Shown one piece after another: positions 13,001-22,834 of a stretch of DNA of 64,000 nucleotides. Origin of the DNA: Diphasiastrum complanatum (lineage: Eukaryota > Streptophyta > Lycopodiopsida > Lycopodiales > Lycopodiaceae); contig MU832139.1 of assembly GCA_029204225.1 (NCBI GenBank), positions 1-64,000 of the forward strand. Reading direction: 5' to 3'. The notes under the pieces are model-generated. The model was given only the letters and a program-made list of their open reading frames with translations, did not search any database and had not been told where the DNA came from. Position 1 is the stretch's first letter. Each line of letters begins with the position of its first letter. A program made the translations under genes and the position numbers.

Positions 13001-14077
13001 AAGCTATATTGATGGCTCAATAATGCCAAAGAGGTGGACTATGATTTGAACTATCGTATTGAAGTTGTTGTAGAACTGGAAAATGCATACCAACCACTAC
13101 AGGAACATGCATCTCCATGATGACCATGGCAACAATAGGAGGGACAAGTACCTTTGCAAATGGTATTAGAAACACAAAAGTAGCTGAATGACCCAATGGT
13201 CGAATGCCAACTACTTGACTCTGGAGCTAATCTGGGAGTATGTGTTATGACTGTATATAAATGTACCTCATGAGAATGATCCAATGGTGCATCTATCTCC
13301 TCTGTGCAAGCCCATGCGGTTGCAAATATGGATATGCCTACATTTTCAGTTCTCACAGACAGTGGAACTTAACAAAATTAACTGCCATCCAATGTAACTC
13401 ATAAAAGGATGCCACTGGTTTGGAAATATTCTGTTGTCATATCAGCTAGTTTGGCAAGACTTTTCTACCTCTGTCCAGGCAGTGCTACTAACACTGCAAA
13501 GACCACAGTCCTGTTGAAGTTATCTGAAGGTCTATTTTATATCTCTGTTGAGTACTTTGATTTTTTTGTTCTTCCATATGTGCATTGGGTCTATAGAAGT
13601 TGCCATATGTTATTTAGGAATCAGGAATTTTTCTGGAGAGATTGCAGCTCTAGTTCTTGAATATCTTTTGCTTTTGTTATATTTAGTATAAGAAACTGTA
13701 TTCTGCTCTGAAGATATTAAAGGAACTTTTTTAAAAGATGGAGAGTGCATATAATTCATGAGCTATTATCCTCTCTAGTTTCATTGCTGCATTGACTGTA
13801 TAATTATATATCAGCACATGCCACATTAGCAAGCATATTACAAATTTATGAAGTGTTTGATCTTCTGAGCTTTGAAAGAGTAATATGAATCTGTGTTTTA
13901 CAGGCGGCAAATTATATGAATATCAAGAAGCTGCTTGACTTGACATGCCAAACAGTTGCTGATATGATCAAAGGAAAGACTCCAGAAGAGATTAGGAAGA
14001 CGTTTAATATAAAAAATGATTTCACTCCTGAAGAGGAAGAGGAAGTAAGGAGGGAAAATCAATGGGCCTTTGAATAA
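4001..14077 (+). CDS. SKP1: SKP1-like SCF ubiquitin ligase adaptor (two exons, 155 aa)
   Basis: SKP1 links cullin-1 to F-box proteins in SCF ubiquitin ligases (nucleus and cytosol). Exon 1 is 4001-4294 (98 codons) and ends LFDLIL before GTAAAG. Exon 2 is 13904-14077, after TGTTTTACAG, and restarts in phase 0 with [13 protein letters not shown]. The joined product is 155 residues, the usual plant length. Exon 1 carries the POZ fold ([37 protein letters not shown]). Exon 2 carries the F-box-binding helices ([31 protein letters not shown]) and the conserved end NQWAFE followed by TAA. The split after the LFDLIL segment matches a common plant SKP1 intron position. Both exons are intact, so the gene is probably functional. 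The odd feature is the 9609 bp intron, filled with retrotransposon debris in the opposite orientation. The genome probably holds several SKP1 paralogues, so the symbol names the family. Confidence 0.93.
4295..5150 (+). other. SKP1 intron, 5' part
   Basis: AT-rich intron sequence downstream of the GTAAAG donor. The short frames on both strands have no recognisable content, and I see no repeat here. Confidence 0.6.
5150..5610 (-). repeat. 3' LTR of gypsy G2 (minus strand, in the SKP1 intron)
   Basis: Read on the minus strand, this block aligns by eye with the G1 LTR at 1857-2300. Both have CATAACTAATGGTTG near 5475, AGGGCATAAGTATACC near 5340, and GCTAGATCTGACC followed by TTGGGTTGGTTTGATCC near 5215. 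A run of nine C (5516-5524) sits inside it, matching GGGGCCC in G1. The boundaries are approximate. With the block at 8910-9130 it frames the protease and RT remnants between them. Confidence 0.6.
5611..6596 (-). other. Internal 3' region of gypsy G2, decayed
   Basis: Lies between the LTR block and the RT remnant on the minus strand, where RNase H and integrase should be. Neither is readable. The small plus-strand frame at 5904-6134 has no recognisable motif. Confidence 0.35.
6597..7010 (-). pseudogene. Ty3/gypsy RT C-terminal / RNase H junction fragment (gypsy G2)
   Basis: The minus-strand frame contains [36 protein letters not shown] and [17 protein letters not shown]. These are the hallmark 'W..P.t..eLrSFLGf..yY..Fi..fs.i..pL..L' and 'W......F..LK' segments of gypsy RT thumb/RNase H. 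The first half of the frame (residues 1-50) does not match RT and reflects a deletion joining unrelated internal sequence. The remnant is non-functional and lies antisense to SKP1 in its intron. Confidence 0.8.
7254..7448 (-). pseudogene. Ty3/gypsy retropepsin fragment (gypsy G2)
   Basis: The minus-strand frame reads [25 protein letters not shown]. The DSGSTHNFI motif is the catalytic flap-side signature of gypsy aspartic protease, with D and the S/T pair present. It lies upstream of the RT remnant on the same strand, the normal Pro-RT order. Only about 60 residues survive. Confidence 0.75.
7569..8010. repeat. Short dispersed GGGCCAGC-type motifs
   Basis: Variants of 'GCTCGGGCCAGCAAC' and 'CTTGGGCCAGTGCA' recur five or more times at irregular spacing between about 7620 and 7830. 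The open frames on both strands across this stretch are products of that composition. It probably belongs to the gypsy G2 internal region (gag side), but no gag motif is visible. Confidence 0.45.
8159..8415. repeat. Pair of ~57 bp direct repeats
   Basis: The block starting TACCGCAATCTAACTCCATG at 8161 recurs at 8359, with two or three differences across about 57 bp (both end in AAATTTCATGCCATA). The 140 bp between them are not repeated. They lie in the SKP1 intron within gypsy G2. Confidence 0.85.
8890..9130 (-). repeat. Primer binding site and 5' LTR end of gypsy G2
   Basis: On the minus strand TGGTATTAGAACA (about 8906 down to 8893) is a one- or two-base variant of the initiator-methionine primer site TGGTATCAGAGC. 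Upstream of it (9050 to 8975) GGGGGCTAGATCTGATCG, GTTTAGTTGGATTGGTTGTG matches the end of the G1 LTR. This marks the 5' end of the minus-strand element that runs to about 5150, some 4 kb, shorter than an intact gypsy. The outer LTR boundary beyond 9130 was not resolved. Confidence 0.55.
9131..11722. other. SKP1 intron without recognisable genes
   Basis: Frames such as 9311-9727 and 10994-11524 on the minus strand show no known motif and low-complexity composition. There are A/T homopolymers near 11275 and 11393-11410 and a GC-richer stretch at 11160-11390. The left part may be internal sequence of the minus-strand LTR element whose primer site is at 11723-11740. Confidence 0.4.
11723..12310 (-). 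repeat. Primer binding site and 5' LTR of an unassigned minus-strand LTR element
   Basis: On the minus strand TGTAACA (ending at 11741) is followed by AT and then TGGTATCAAAGCAGCC (11738-11723), a near-perfect initiator-Met primer site. So 11741 is the 3' end of a 5' LTR lying to its right. A TATA-like GTGTATACAAG is near 12060. The start of the LTR and any coding part of this element were not found, so its family is unknown. Confidence 0.5.
12311..13903 (+). other. SKP1 intron, 3' part
   Basis: No recognisable gene on either strand. The last 500 bases have the T-rich character of host intron, ending with TGTGTTTTACAG at 13892-13903, the exon 2 acceptor. Confidence 0.5.
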
Positions 14078-15070
14078 GTTTTTGCAAGTAAAAATAGACG
14101 AGGGAAGCTGAAAAATCTGACACATACTGCTCAATCTAAGAAGTTTCATTATTGGACAAAATGAATCCAGTTGTTTTTGCCAATTGGTGTATGGAGAATC
14201 CGGATGATGGGATTTATTTTCAAACAAAAGTTCTCTTACCGTTATTTCTCTAGGTAACATTAGGGTTATCAAAGTGAACTTGGTGGTACGATTTGTCTAA
14301 ATTTTGTTTTTTTGAAGGAAGAACACGTTCCTTGTTCCTGCCTCTGCTGAGTTGCAATGTTTGCTTGTCAGAGTTCTTAGTGGATGAATTCTTCCACATC
14401 ATTTTCAATGCGAAAACAAGCTTGTGTTCTTTTGTGTTTATGAGCTTGGATTATATGCTGAAAAGTGAGTTATTTGACATATTTTTGGAACCATCAGGTT
14501 CATGTCACTCTAGTTCTTGTGGGCCGCACCAATTTACAAAATAAGTAGGCCCACACAATTTGCTCCTTCCAGTTTGCATAATCAGTTTCAAGAAAATAGA
14601 TACCTTGGTTGAAACTTTAAGCCTAAATCATAAAACCTAGCACTTGCTGTGAGTCACAGAGGAGAATCCAGGAATAGCCGACGAACATAGGATGATTAAG
14701 GATGAATGTCAAAGTTTAGTTTCATGAAGAAGTTGTAGAGTGAATGTTTATTTCTTTGTTCTTGCAGAATTCATGTTGTCCATTGTCAATTAGGTCTGCT
14801 ATACAGATCACAAGAAAACAGAGATTTACAGCATGTGCCTATGGCATTAAAAAAGATGAGTGATTTCGAGAATAAGAGACTAGCAAGCATTTGTTACAAG
14901 CTGAGATTGAATCGGAGTTTTTCTCATTTAAATGATACATTTAGTTTGGCTCTATTGGGCCTTGTTTTTGAGTATTTGGATAAGACTAGGTATATTGGGT
15001 CACATGGCTGATTGGTATGGTGCTAGATATCTTGGGACTAGTGCCATGCTAGCCCTACTCATATTTGGGA
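14078..15070 (+). other. SKP1 3' UTR and downstream region
   Basis: Follows the SKP1 stop codon. The first few hundred bases are probably the 3' UTR. No canonical AATAAA is obvious, so the cleavage site is not placed. The frame at 14932-15123 partly overlaps the gypsy fragment and has no independent support. Confidence 0.4.
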
Positions 15071-15282
15071 GCTTTTATGTGTTTTCATGGGTCATGCTAA
15101 CTATTATCAGATTTTCATTTTAGATTTTGCGGAGTTAGCAAGGCCAATTTGCAAACTCACCACGGAATCTCACTGGCCGGAGGAAGCCTTACAGGCTTTC
15201 CAAAAGCTTAAAGATGCATTGGTCTCAACGCCAATCTTACGACTGCCCAGTTGGAATGTGCATACAGATGCTTCAAAGTATG
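15071..15282 (+). pseudogene. Ty3/gypsy RT thumb/RNase H start, fragment
   Basis: Reads MGHANYYQIFILDFAELARP, ICKLTTESHWPEEALQAF, QKLKDALVSTPILRLPSW and ends VHTDAS. That is the classic gypsy stretch from the RT thumb to the first RNase H aspartate. After DASKYA the same frame abruptly becomes copia integrase (ICGPMQNLSLKDAKYF). The gypsy piece is therefore truncated exactly at a junction with copia B1. Confidence 0.85.
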
Positions 15283-17475
15283 CAAAACACACCACAAATA
15301 TTTGTGGCCCAATGCAAAATCTTTCATTGAAGGATGCAAAGTATTTCATTACTTTTATTGATGAATTTCCAGAAGGACAATGGTGTACTTCATCAAGAAG
15401 AAATCTTAAGCCTTCAATTGCTTCAAAATTTTCAAGGAGCGTGCAGAGAAAGAAACTGGTAAAAGAATCAAAGCCCTGAGGTTCGACAATGGTGGAGAGT
15501 ATACTCTATTGAACTCAAAGAGTACTGCCAAATCCAAGACATTGAATAGTAGTTAAGGCCCTCTCAAACAAAACACCCCATGAGGTTTGGACATGATCTA
15601 AGCTTTCAATGAAGAACCTACGAGTGTTCAGTTGTATTGCCTAGACCCCGAAGGAGACAAGGAAGAAATTTGACTTCCAAAGTCAAAAGACCATGCTGAT
15701 CGGTTACACTTCTTCCAACAATACTTACAAGCTATACAACCCCGATACCCAGCAGATTTTATTCAGCAGGGATACTATCTATCGACTTAAAGGGCAAAGG
15801 TAGAGTTCCATGCGAACCTTCAACATACCACCGACACGACAATTCGAGCCACTAACTCAAGCATGTCGATAGTCGACCATCAACTACTTGATAGCGAATC
15901 AGAGGAAGATGTCACTACTACTCAGCAACAACCCGACCAAGGAATGGATCATCAACACGGCCTCCAAGAAGATCAAGCCGAGTGCGCACACAACCTATGA
16001 GGTATATTGATGAGTCTACCTATCTTTTAATTCAAGAACCGACTACTGTCGATAAGACACTCCTATCGACAACAATCTTATCGATTGCAAATGGGTCTTC
16101 AAGATCAAGTATAAAGCTGACATGAATATTGACCGAAGGAAGGCCCAACTAGTAGCTAGAGGATTTTCTCAGATCCCAAACATTGACTACATCGAGACTT
16201 TCACTCCAGTAGTCAAATCTAAGTCCTCTTATCTTTTGCTGCTACGGCTGACCTTGAAGTACATCAACTCGATGTACAAACAGCTTACCTGAATGGAGTT
16301 ATAGAAGCAACGTGAGGGATACGTTCTTGACGGTAAGGAGAATCATGTCTGTAAACTCCACAAAGCACTTTACGGCTTGAAACAATCTGCAAGAGCTTGG
16401 TTTCAGAGGATCAACACATTTTTCATCCAACACAGTTTCAAACCAAGCACTGTTGATTCCAACGTCTATTTCAAGTCAGTGTAGCATTCCTTCATCATTA
16501 TCACTTTGTATGTTGACGATACGTTGCTTTTCAGCAACAGTACTGATCAAGTGAGGGATGCTAAACAGATGCTGTCTTCTGAATTCGACATGACCAATCT
16601 GGGTGAGGCTCATTACTGTCTAGGAATTCAAATCCACCAAGACAGAGAGAGACGACTGCTTTACATCACTCAACAAAGGTATCTTCATAATACTCTTATC
16701 GGATATAATCTGATCAATTGCAAAGAAGCTCACTCACCAATGGATCTAGGCCTGCGACTTTCAAATGACCAATGTCCTCAGTCCAAGCAGGAAAAAGAGC
16801 AAATGAGAGAGTATCCATATCAGTCGATACTTGGCTCTCTCATGTATGCAATGGTCTGTACAAGACCTGACATCGCTTTTGAGTTAGCTCACTAAGCCAA
16901 TTCATGGCTAATCCTGACATAATACATTGGAAGGCTCTTATCAAAGTCATGAGATACATTCAAGTAACAACGGACTAGTGCATCTGCTATGGAGAAGTCG
17001 AAAACGACAATCTTCATCAACTAAGTGGATATTCAGATGCGAGATGAGGAGGAGATGTAGATACTCATAAATCCACATCTGGATTTACATTCTTCTTCAA
17101 CGACAGTCCTATTTCCTGGAAAAATCATAAGCAAACCTCTCTTGCTCTTTCTTCCACAGAAGTAGAATACATCGCTGCTTCCCAAGCTATTAAGGAAACA
17201 ATATGGTTGAGAAATTTACAGTCAGATACCAGTGCACTCTTACAATTATATTTTGTGATATTCAGAGTGCCATTGCCTTATCGGCCAATCCTAGATTTCA
17301 CTCTAGGAGTAAGTAAGGAGTAAGGTTCTCGACAGAGAGATAAGCTTAATGTATTACCGAACGTAAAACATGATTGCAGATGTGTTTATCAAGGCTTTGG
17401 GCATTGATGCGCACAACAGATTTTGTGCTTCGCTTATTCTAAAGATCAAGGCATTCATGGATCCAGATTAAGAGA
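15283..17475 (+). pseudogene. Degenerate Ty1/copia pol: integrase, RT, RNase H (copia B1)
   Basis: The start matches the integrase of copia B2 (LKDAKYFITFIDEF here, LKDAKYFITFIDKF at 35070). Scattered frames then give NKTPHEVW, the RT N-terminus (CKWVFKIKYKAD, ARGFSQIPNIDYIETFTPVV) and the catalytic MYVDDTLLFSN at 16506. The open frame 16506-16895 continues to GSLMYAMVCTRPDIAFELAH. RNase H follows with SGFTFFFNDSPISWK and LALSSTEVEYIAASQAIKE, ending near KAFMDPD at 17467. Many stops and frameshifts occur, and gag, protease and the 5' LTR are missing. Confidence 0.88.
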
Positions 17476-17780
17476 GGGGCAGGGGGGGGGGATGGATTTA
17501 TTTCTCTATTCTCCTAAATCCCATATTAATCTAGTTCCATTCATATTGCTACATTTTTATATGCATTGTCGCATAGTCTGCAAAAATACTCTATTCTCGA
17601 AGACAGACGAGAGAATGGCAAACCCGACTTATCAAAGTTACCCGACTTGTCGAAGTTGGATGACTTATCGGTAATCTCGACTTGACTGACTTATCGGGGA
17701 GTCCGACTTGTCGACTCAACCAACTATTGTCGAGGACTCAATATGAAATCTACCAAAAATATCTATAGAGTCAAAGGACG
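17476..17780 (+). repeat. Polypurine tract and start of the 3' LTR of copia B1
   Basis: A GAGAGGGGCAGGGGGGGGGGA tract ends at 17492, and TGGATTTATTTCTC begins the LTR at 17493. It parallels the copia B2 LTR start TGTTGGATTTATCTCC at 32494; both share CTCCTAAATCCCAT and CCATTCAT further in. Beyond about 17580 it diverges into a stretch with repeated CGACTTATC/CGACTTGTCGA motifs. The end of the LTR is not identified. Confidence 0.7.
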
Positions 17781-18820
17781 GAATAGATCGTAACTATCTA
17801 AGGTTACCGGTAGGCATATATGCCCAAGCCCCAAAGTATGTTGCAAGATTAATATCACAGAACGAAAGGTAGAAATTGATATCCTAGGTTCGTCATATGA
17901 ATCCTAGGGCAGCTCGAAGAATGCCGTTCAATCGGATGATATGGACTGCTAGTGGGAGCCAATGTTGTCCCAATCGTAGGCATAAGGTAGCTTGAATCCA
18001 GGACCTGTTAGTATTAACTTCTAAGGCAAGATCGTCAGTGGTGATACCCCCTAGGATTGTATCTAATGTTATTACAGTTGTAGATCCCCAACTTAAAATT
18101 CGTACTACAAGATAAAATTTTCTTGGATTCACGAAATGCGCCATGATATGCTATCATCAGTGTTTGATACTGAAGTCATGTTGGTTGGACGAGGCATGAT
18201 TTCAATGGATATTGATTTAGAAACTGGTATTAATCTTGCAATATACTTTAGGAGTTGGGCGTCTATGCCTACTGGTAATCTCAGATGGGGACAATCTACT
18301 CTGTCGTATGATCTACAGATGATTTTGGTAGATTTGGTATTGAATCTGATAAATGGATCATATGGTTCTATTAGAACTTCTTAAAGATTTCTATCTGCAT
18401 ATCTAGTGTTGCACTAGTCGTATAAAACATCAACTTCATAGAAATTTGTGACTTCGACTCGGAAAAACTAGGTGATCGAAGGCCTTACGAGGGTTATGTG
18501 AACAACGGGGTTTCCCCTGCAACGGGCCTTTGTTAATGAGAATACTCTTCAAGTTCACTTTGAAGATGTTAACAACTTTAATGCAGAAGGAATCTTTAAG
18601 AAGCTCTGATAAAACCAATGCTAGTTCTCTTGTGATTTATAGTTGAAAAAGTAGCTAATCTCAAAATAAAAAAAATTAGACATATTCTCAACTACTAGCA
18701 CGAGATTAGAGCTCGTAAGCCTCCACTATTTGCATGTTTTCTACTCCATTATTAGACGCATGTTTTTAACAAGCCACATACATACTACAGATATACTGTT
18801 GCTTTGTTGACACTAGATAC
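17781..18820. other. Intergenic DNA, no recognisable gene
   Basis: The frame 18136-18384 (82 codons) has no recognised motif and no clear splice context. Nothing else stands out. Confidence 0.4.
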
Positions 18821-20060
18821 TTATTCGTTCTCCACCATTCCTTCATAGATTTTTGATCCGATCGATGTGGCGGCTTCCTCTCGGTAAGGCGCTTGATCTC
18901 TACCACATTTTGGGTGCTTATTCTCTTCCGATTTTGGCTGAATCAAATCGTTGGATTTCAGCCACCCTAGCCAAGAAAGCTTGAAATTTTCCAAAGTGCT
19001 TGTTTTCTCTTTCTTTTGCAGCGATTCATCTCTAGTGGCATGGGGAACGACAAAGGAAGGCTCCACCGATGGATGATAACTTTTAGAGGCCATACTTATA
19101 ACAAATCCCCACGATTGGGGGGTCCTAGGGTTGCTTTCCATATGTGGGACATGCATAATCCCTCCTGGGGCATGTCCACTTAGTTGAACCCCATGCGGGC
19201 GTTCCTTGTGGTGAAAGCCAACCCAAAGGCATGCTTGGTAAGGGCCATGTCTTGTCGCCTTGAGCCTCACTCAAGACCTTGTCCTAATTGGCCGATTCTT
19301 TATAAATTTTATGCAATCGATGGCCGATCCCATGTAGTGGGCACTTAATGTTAATATCCAATCAGGTATATCACAGTTTGTTGTGTCATGATTGCTCATA
19401 TCACAGATATGGCAATATCGCGCGGGTCGCTCTAACCTCTGTCGTAGCTGTGGGCATTCGTTTTTTGTGTGGTTGCCTGCGTAGGGTGAACACCAAGTGG
19501 ACTTTCTCCTTGGATATGCGTGAGTGAGGTCCTGGTTGCAAGCCTTTCAACTTTTGATCTATAGCCGCAATAAGGTCAGTGGTGAGCTTTCTAAATTGCT
19601 CATTGCTCTGGACGTGCAACTTCTCTATGGCAGATATGATAGTGTCTGTGCTATTGGTCATAGACGTGGAGGCATCATCATGCAGCTTATCCATACGTTT
19701 GGCTCTTCGTTCCTTTTGACGTCTTCTCTCTTGGTCAGAGTTATTAGAGTCCGAACTAGTGCTCTCACTATCGTCGACTCTTTTGATGGCATCGACGCAA
19801 ATTGCTTGAAAAGACACATACTTGTCTCTTCGTTTCATCTGCTGTCTGATTCCCTTGGGTAGCCTTGCCACGAACCATGTCAGGACGCTATGGTCTGGGA
19901 CACTATTAGGGTTGCACCCACCACATAATCTCTTGATCCGTTCTATGTAATCGCGCAGTTGGGTATTGAGATAGAATCTGAATACCCACAACTGAATACC
20001 CATGTAATGCCTTATCGTTAAATAATTTGGATAGAATCTAAATACCCACTCTGTCGACAA
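18821..20060 (-). pseudogene. Ty3/gypsy gag with CCHC knuckle (gypsy G3)
   Basis: The minus-strand frame 20060-19401 holds a Retrotrans_gag-like core (YIERIKRLCGGCNPNSVPDH, SVLTWFVARLPKGIRQQMKR), then an acidic, Ser-rich and basic linker and a helical segment. A frameshift before its end moves the CCHC knuckle to another frame: CHICDMSNHDTTNC at 19414-19373. The frame 19270-18821 downstream on the same strand (RDQAPYREEAATSIGSKIYE) may be the continuing polyprotein but is not recognised. No protease or RT follows. It is a frameshifted remnant. Confidence 0.72.
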
Positions 20061-20487
20061 TAATATTAAATTGAGATTGAGATTCTTGTGTGAGATTTTT
20101 TTAAAACAAGTGTCTTGAATTAGATATTGCTAGTAACTTGCTACAATGCAAATAATGTTAAGATACCATCAATACAATAACAAAACGAGTAAATAATGGT
20201 GTCTCCTAGCATGATATGGAAATGCAAAATTTGCACTAATGATATCGTTTAGGTCATTAAATGCTCCACTAACAGATAATGCATGAATTTTGCTACAAAG
20301 CCTACTCACATGTATGTGCCATTCTACATTAGGTAGTGATCGTCTTCATTGGCCTATTAAAACAAATTTACATCAATTAATTCATCAAGTACACAAATAA
20401 AAAAGTACTTAATGACAAAAAACTTTGATATAACTCACAAGCAAAAGGGCCAATACAACTGTCAAATCCCGCCAATGCCCAAAGACA

Positions 20488-20491
<4 letters not shown>
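20061..20491. other. Intergenic AT-rich DNA
   Basis: No reading frame or repeat of note between the gag remnant and the GA microsatellite. Confidence 0.5.

Positions 20492-20571
<80 letters not shown>
20492..20571. repeat. (GA)n microsatellite, about 80 bp
   Basis: Pure GA dinucleotides. It abuts the conserved upstream region of ORF A copy 3, which starts right after it. Confidence 0.98.
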
Positions 20572-20573
<2 letters not shown>

Positions 20574-20740
20574 CACACTAGTTAAAGTTATAGAAATATA
20601 GTATGTATAGTTACTTGAAATATAGTATACACAGTAATCGTGACTATGGTGGCAATCACATTAGATTAAATGTGATACGAAAAATTGAAATTAAGTATCA
20701 CATTAGAGACATTTTTGGCGCCCAAGCTTTGAAAATAGCA
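20572..20740 (+). promoter_or_regulatory. Conserved upstream region of ORF A copies 2 and 3
   Basis: ACTAGTTAAAGTTATAGAAA at 20577 matches ACTAGTTACAGTTATAGAAA upstream of ORF A2 on the minus strand (near 56270). Similarity continues to the shared AAGCTTTGAAAATAGCAATG at both start codons. Conservation over about 170 bp outside the coding part suggests promoter/leader or the end of a mobile unit. No TATA box was assigned. Confidence 0.5.
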
Positions 20741-21852
20741 ATGGCAAGGAGACCCAAATCTACAGTCGAGTCTATGATTCTTTACAATGAGAAAGATGAA
20801 GCTGACAACTAGAAGGCAACAAAATATATGAAGAATTCATGAGTGTTGCTGCATCCATCATCAAAGGGTAATTTTTGACAAAAGAAATGAGCAAAAATGA
20901 CATACAAATCTTATTGGAAAGCAAAAATTCTAGAGTTTAAGACTACCCTGGGAGGTCAATCGATATCAAAAGTTTTAGTACAACATGTATATATGCATTC
21001 ATAAATCAAAGTACATGATATCAATCCTCATGATCATCGAGAATGTAATTGTAAGTATATCAAAACATATGCACTCTACAACAATCATAGGTGATTTTCT
21101 TTATTGATGCTCTTCAGATTATGATTTGAATGCTTCAACATTATTTTTTTTTTTTTTAGATTTATATCCATCATGCATAAGTGAATGAGAGCCATCACAA
21201 TCACTTGCATGAATATTGGACGTGATTCACTCTGATGTTGGAAAGCTGCAATACAGAGGAAGAAGTCCAAAGGAACTTGCAGATTGTGGTATCTATTTTT
21301 ATGAATCTTTATATACGCCACCAATGGATGGAGGTTTTGGCAAGCTCGAAGCAATTCCATTGCCTAGTTCTCAGAGTGATGAGTGGCCTACTCGTGACAG
21401 TATTGTTTCTGAATCCTTGAGATGCAAGCTACTCATTGATATTAGAAATGCTATGAGATAAGCACAGACTCGACAATTGTTCACCTAAGTTGGTTTATCT
21501 CATTACATATATCTGTTGATTTTTCCTCGAGTGCTAGTGTTCGTAGGACACCAACTTTATTTGTTTGCAAGGATTTATCAGATGAAACTTTGTCAGATCT
21601 CATGGATCAAGGCTGGGATAGTATCTAAACAAATAATGACATAGAATGCAAGATTAAAAGTTCTTCAATGATCTTTTGTTATCATATCAAAAAGCAAATG
21701 TTCAGTCTCACATTTAGCTATCAGAGATACAAGAAAATTGAAGGTACATGGCTACCACTGAATCAAGACTTTGAGTAAAATGGTCACTGAAACTGAATGG
21801 AGATAAGCATTATTTACAATGAAAAATATTTGACTACGGTTGAGGTGGAAGA
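20741..21852 (+). pseudogene. ORF A copy 3: unrecognised repeated gene, cut by copia C
   Basis: The start MARRPKSTVESMILYNEKDE is shared with copy 2 (56122, minus). Later blocks NSWVLLHPSSKGNF and SYWKAKILEFKT (stops between) are followed after an intron-like gap by DVGKLQYRGRSPKELADCGI, LPSSQSDEWPTRDSIVSESL and RCKLLIDIRNAMR (21216-21461). Then come TPTLFVCKDLSDETLSDLMD near 21550 and WLPLNQDFE near 21750. The copy stops at VEVEDV, where the copia C LTR begins at 21853. I do not recognise the family. Three copies in this window (also 38805 and 56122) make it a repeated, probably mobile, gene. Several stops make this copy dead. Confidence 0.6.
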
Positions 21853-22325
21853 TGTTGGAATGTAAATGGAATTGCTTACATTACCATAGGTTACTTTGAC
21901 CCAAAAGGTCGAGAGTTGTGTACCATGGTCATTTATTATATTAGGCCTACTAAACTTAGAGTTAGCTAAGTTAGTATGAAATTAACTTGGTAGGGACTCA
22001 TGGGTCCACTAGGCCTAATTATTAAGTACCCCAACTTGACATATTGGAGGTACCTTATTCTTTCTATGTAACTTATAGAAAGTTGGATAGTCAATAGTCA
22101 AGTAGTTGGATAGCCAATAGTCATGAAGTTAGATAGTCATCTTGGACTATATATATATGTGCATCCCATTTGTATGAGATACTTTTGTAAGCAATACTGA
22201 CTATTCTCCTTGGCTGTCCACGAGTTTCTACAAGAGGGTTTCTAGCCATCTCTTTCTTTCTTTTGAGAATGCTTTGTGTGATTGAATAGTTAAGATTCTG
22301 GATCCTTAGGCTTCTATTTCCTACA
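21853..22325 (+). repeat. 5' LTR of copia C (473 bp)
   Basis: Begins TGTTGGAATG and ends TTTCCTACA, immediately followed by the primer site TGGTATCAGAGCC at 22326-22338. A TATA box (ACTATATATATATG) lies near 22147. The insertion interrupts ORF A copy 3. The matching 3' LTR is not in the window because the MULE-like element truncates copia C at 25137. Confidence 0.88.
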
Positions 22326-22834
22326 TGGTATCAGAGCCTTTAGGTGACCATATTGCTTGCAGGAGGGTGCCCAACAGGAAGCTATCTTCTTCCCCCTTTG
22401 GTAGCAGAAAACTATCAAGCTGTTGATTTTTGCAGGAGAAGAATCTGTTCATCTTCTTATAGCTTTTTTACAGGAAATTGCAGGGCACCTTCACCTATTT
22501 GAGAGCTAGAAGTAGGGCGCCCATGGTCAAACCAATTGCATGTGATTTTGACTCAATTACATGCTGAAAATTTCAGATTTACTTCTTAAATGAAGATACA
22601 TGTTTTTAGCCACAAATTTCTAGTTTTGGTTTTGGCTTCATTCAAAGTCTACCTATTTGTGAGCATTCTGTTTTTTTTGTGCAAAAATCAGCCACCTATT
22701 TAATTACTTGTTGAGCAAATTGCATGTGGAGTATTGCAATCTATTGTGCTCATAATTTTAGCTTTGAGGTTGCTGCCATTTGAGTAGATTTTGTCTTGGA
22801 AAGTCTATTTCCTATCTACTACAATTTTTCTGTT

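Noticed and set aside
19524-19862. 112-codon plus-strand frame
   Set aside because: It is antisense to the gypsy gag frame, whose gag core and CCHC knuckle identify the real strand.
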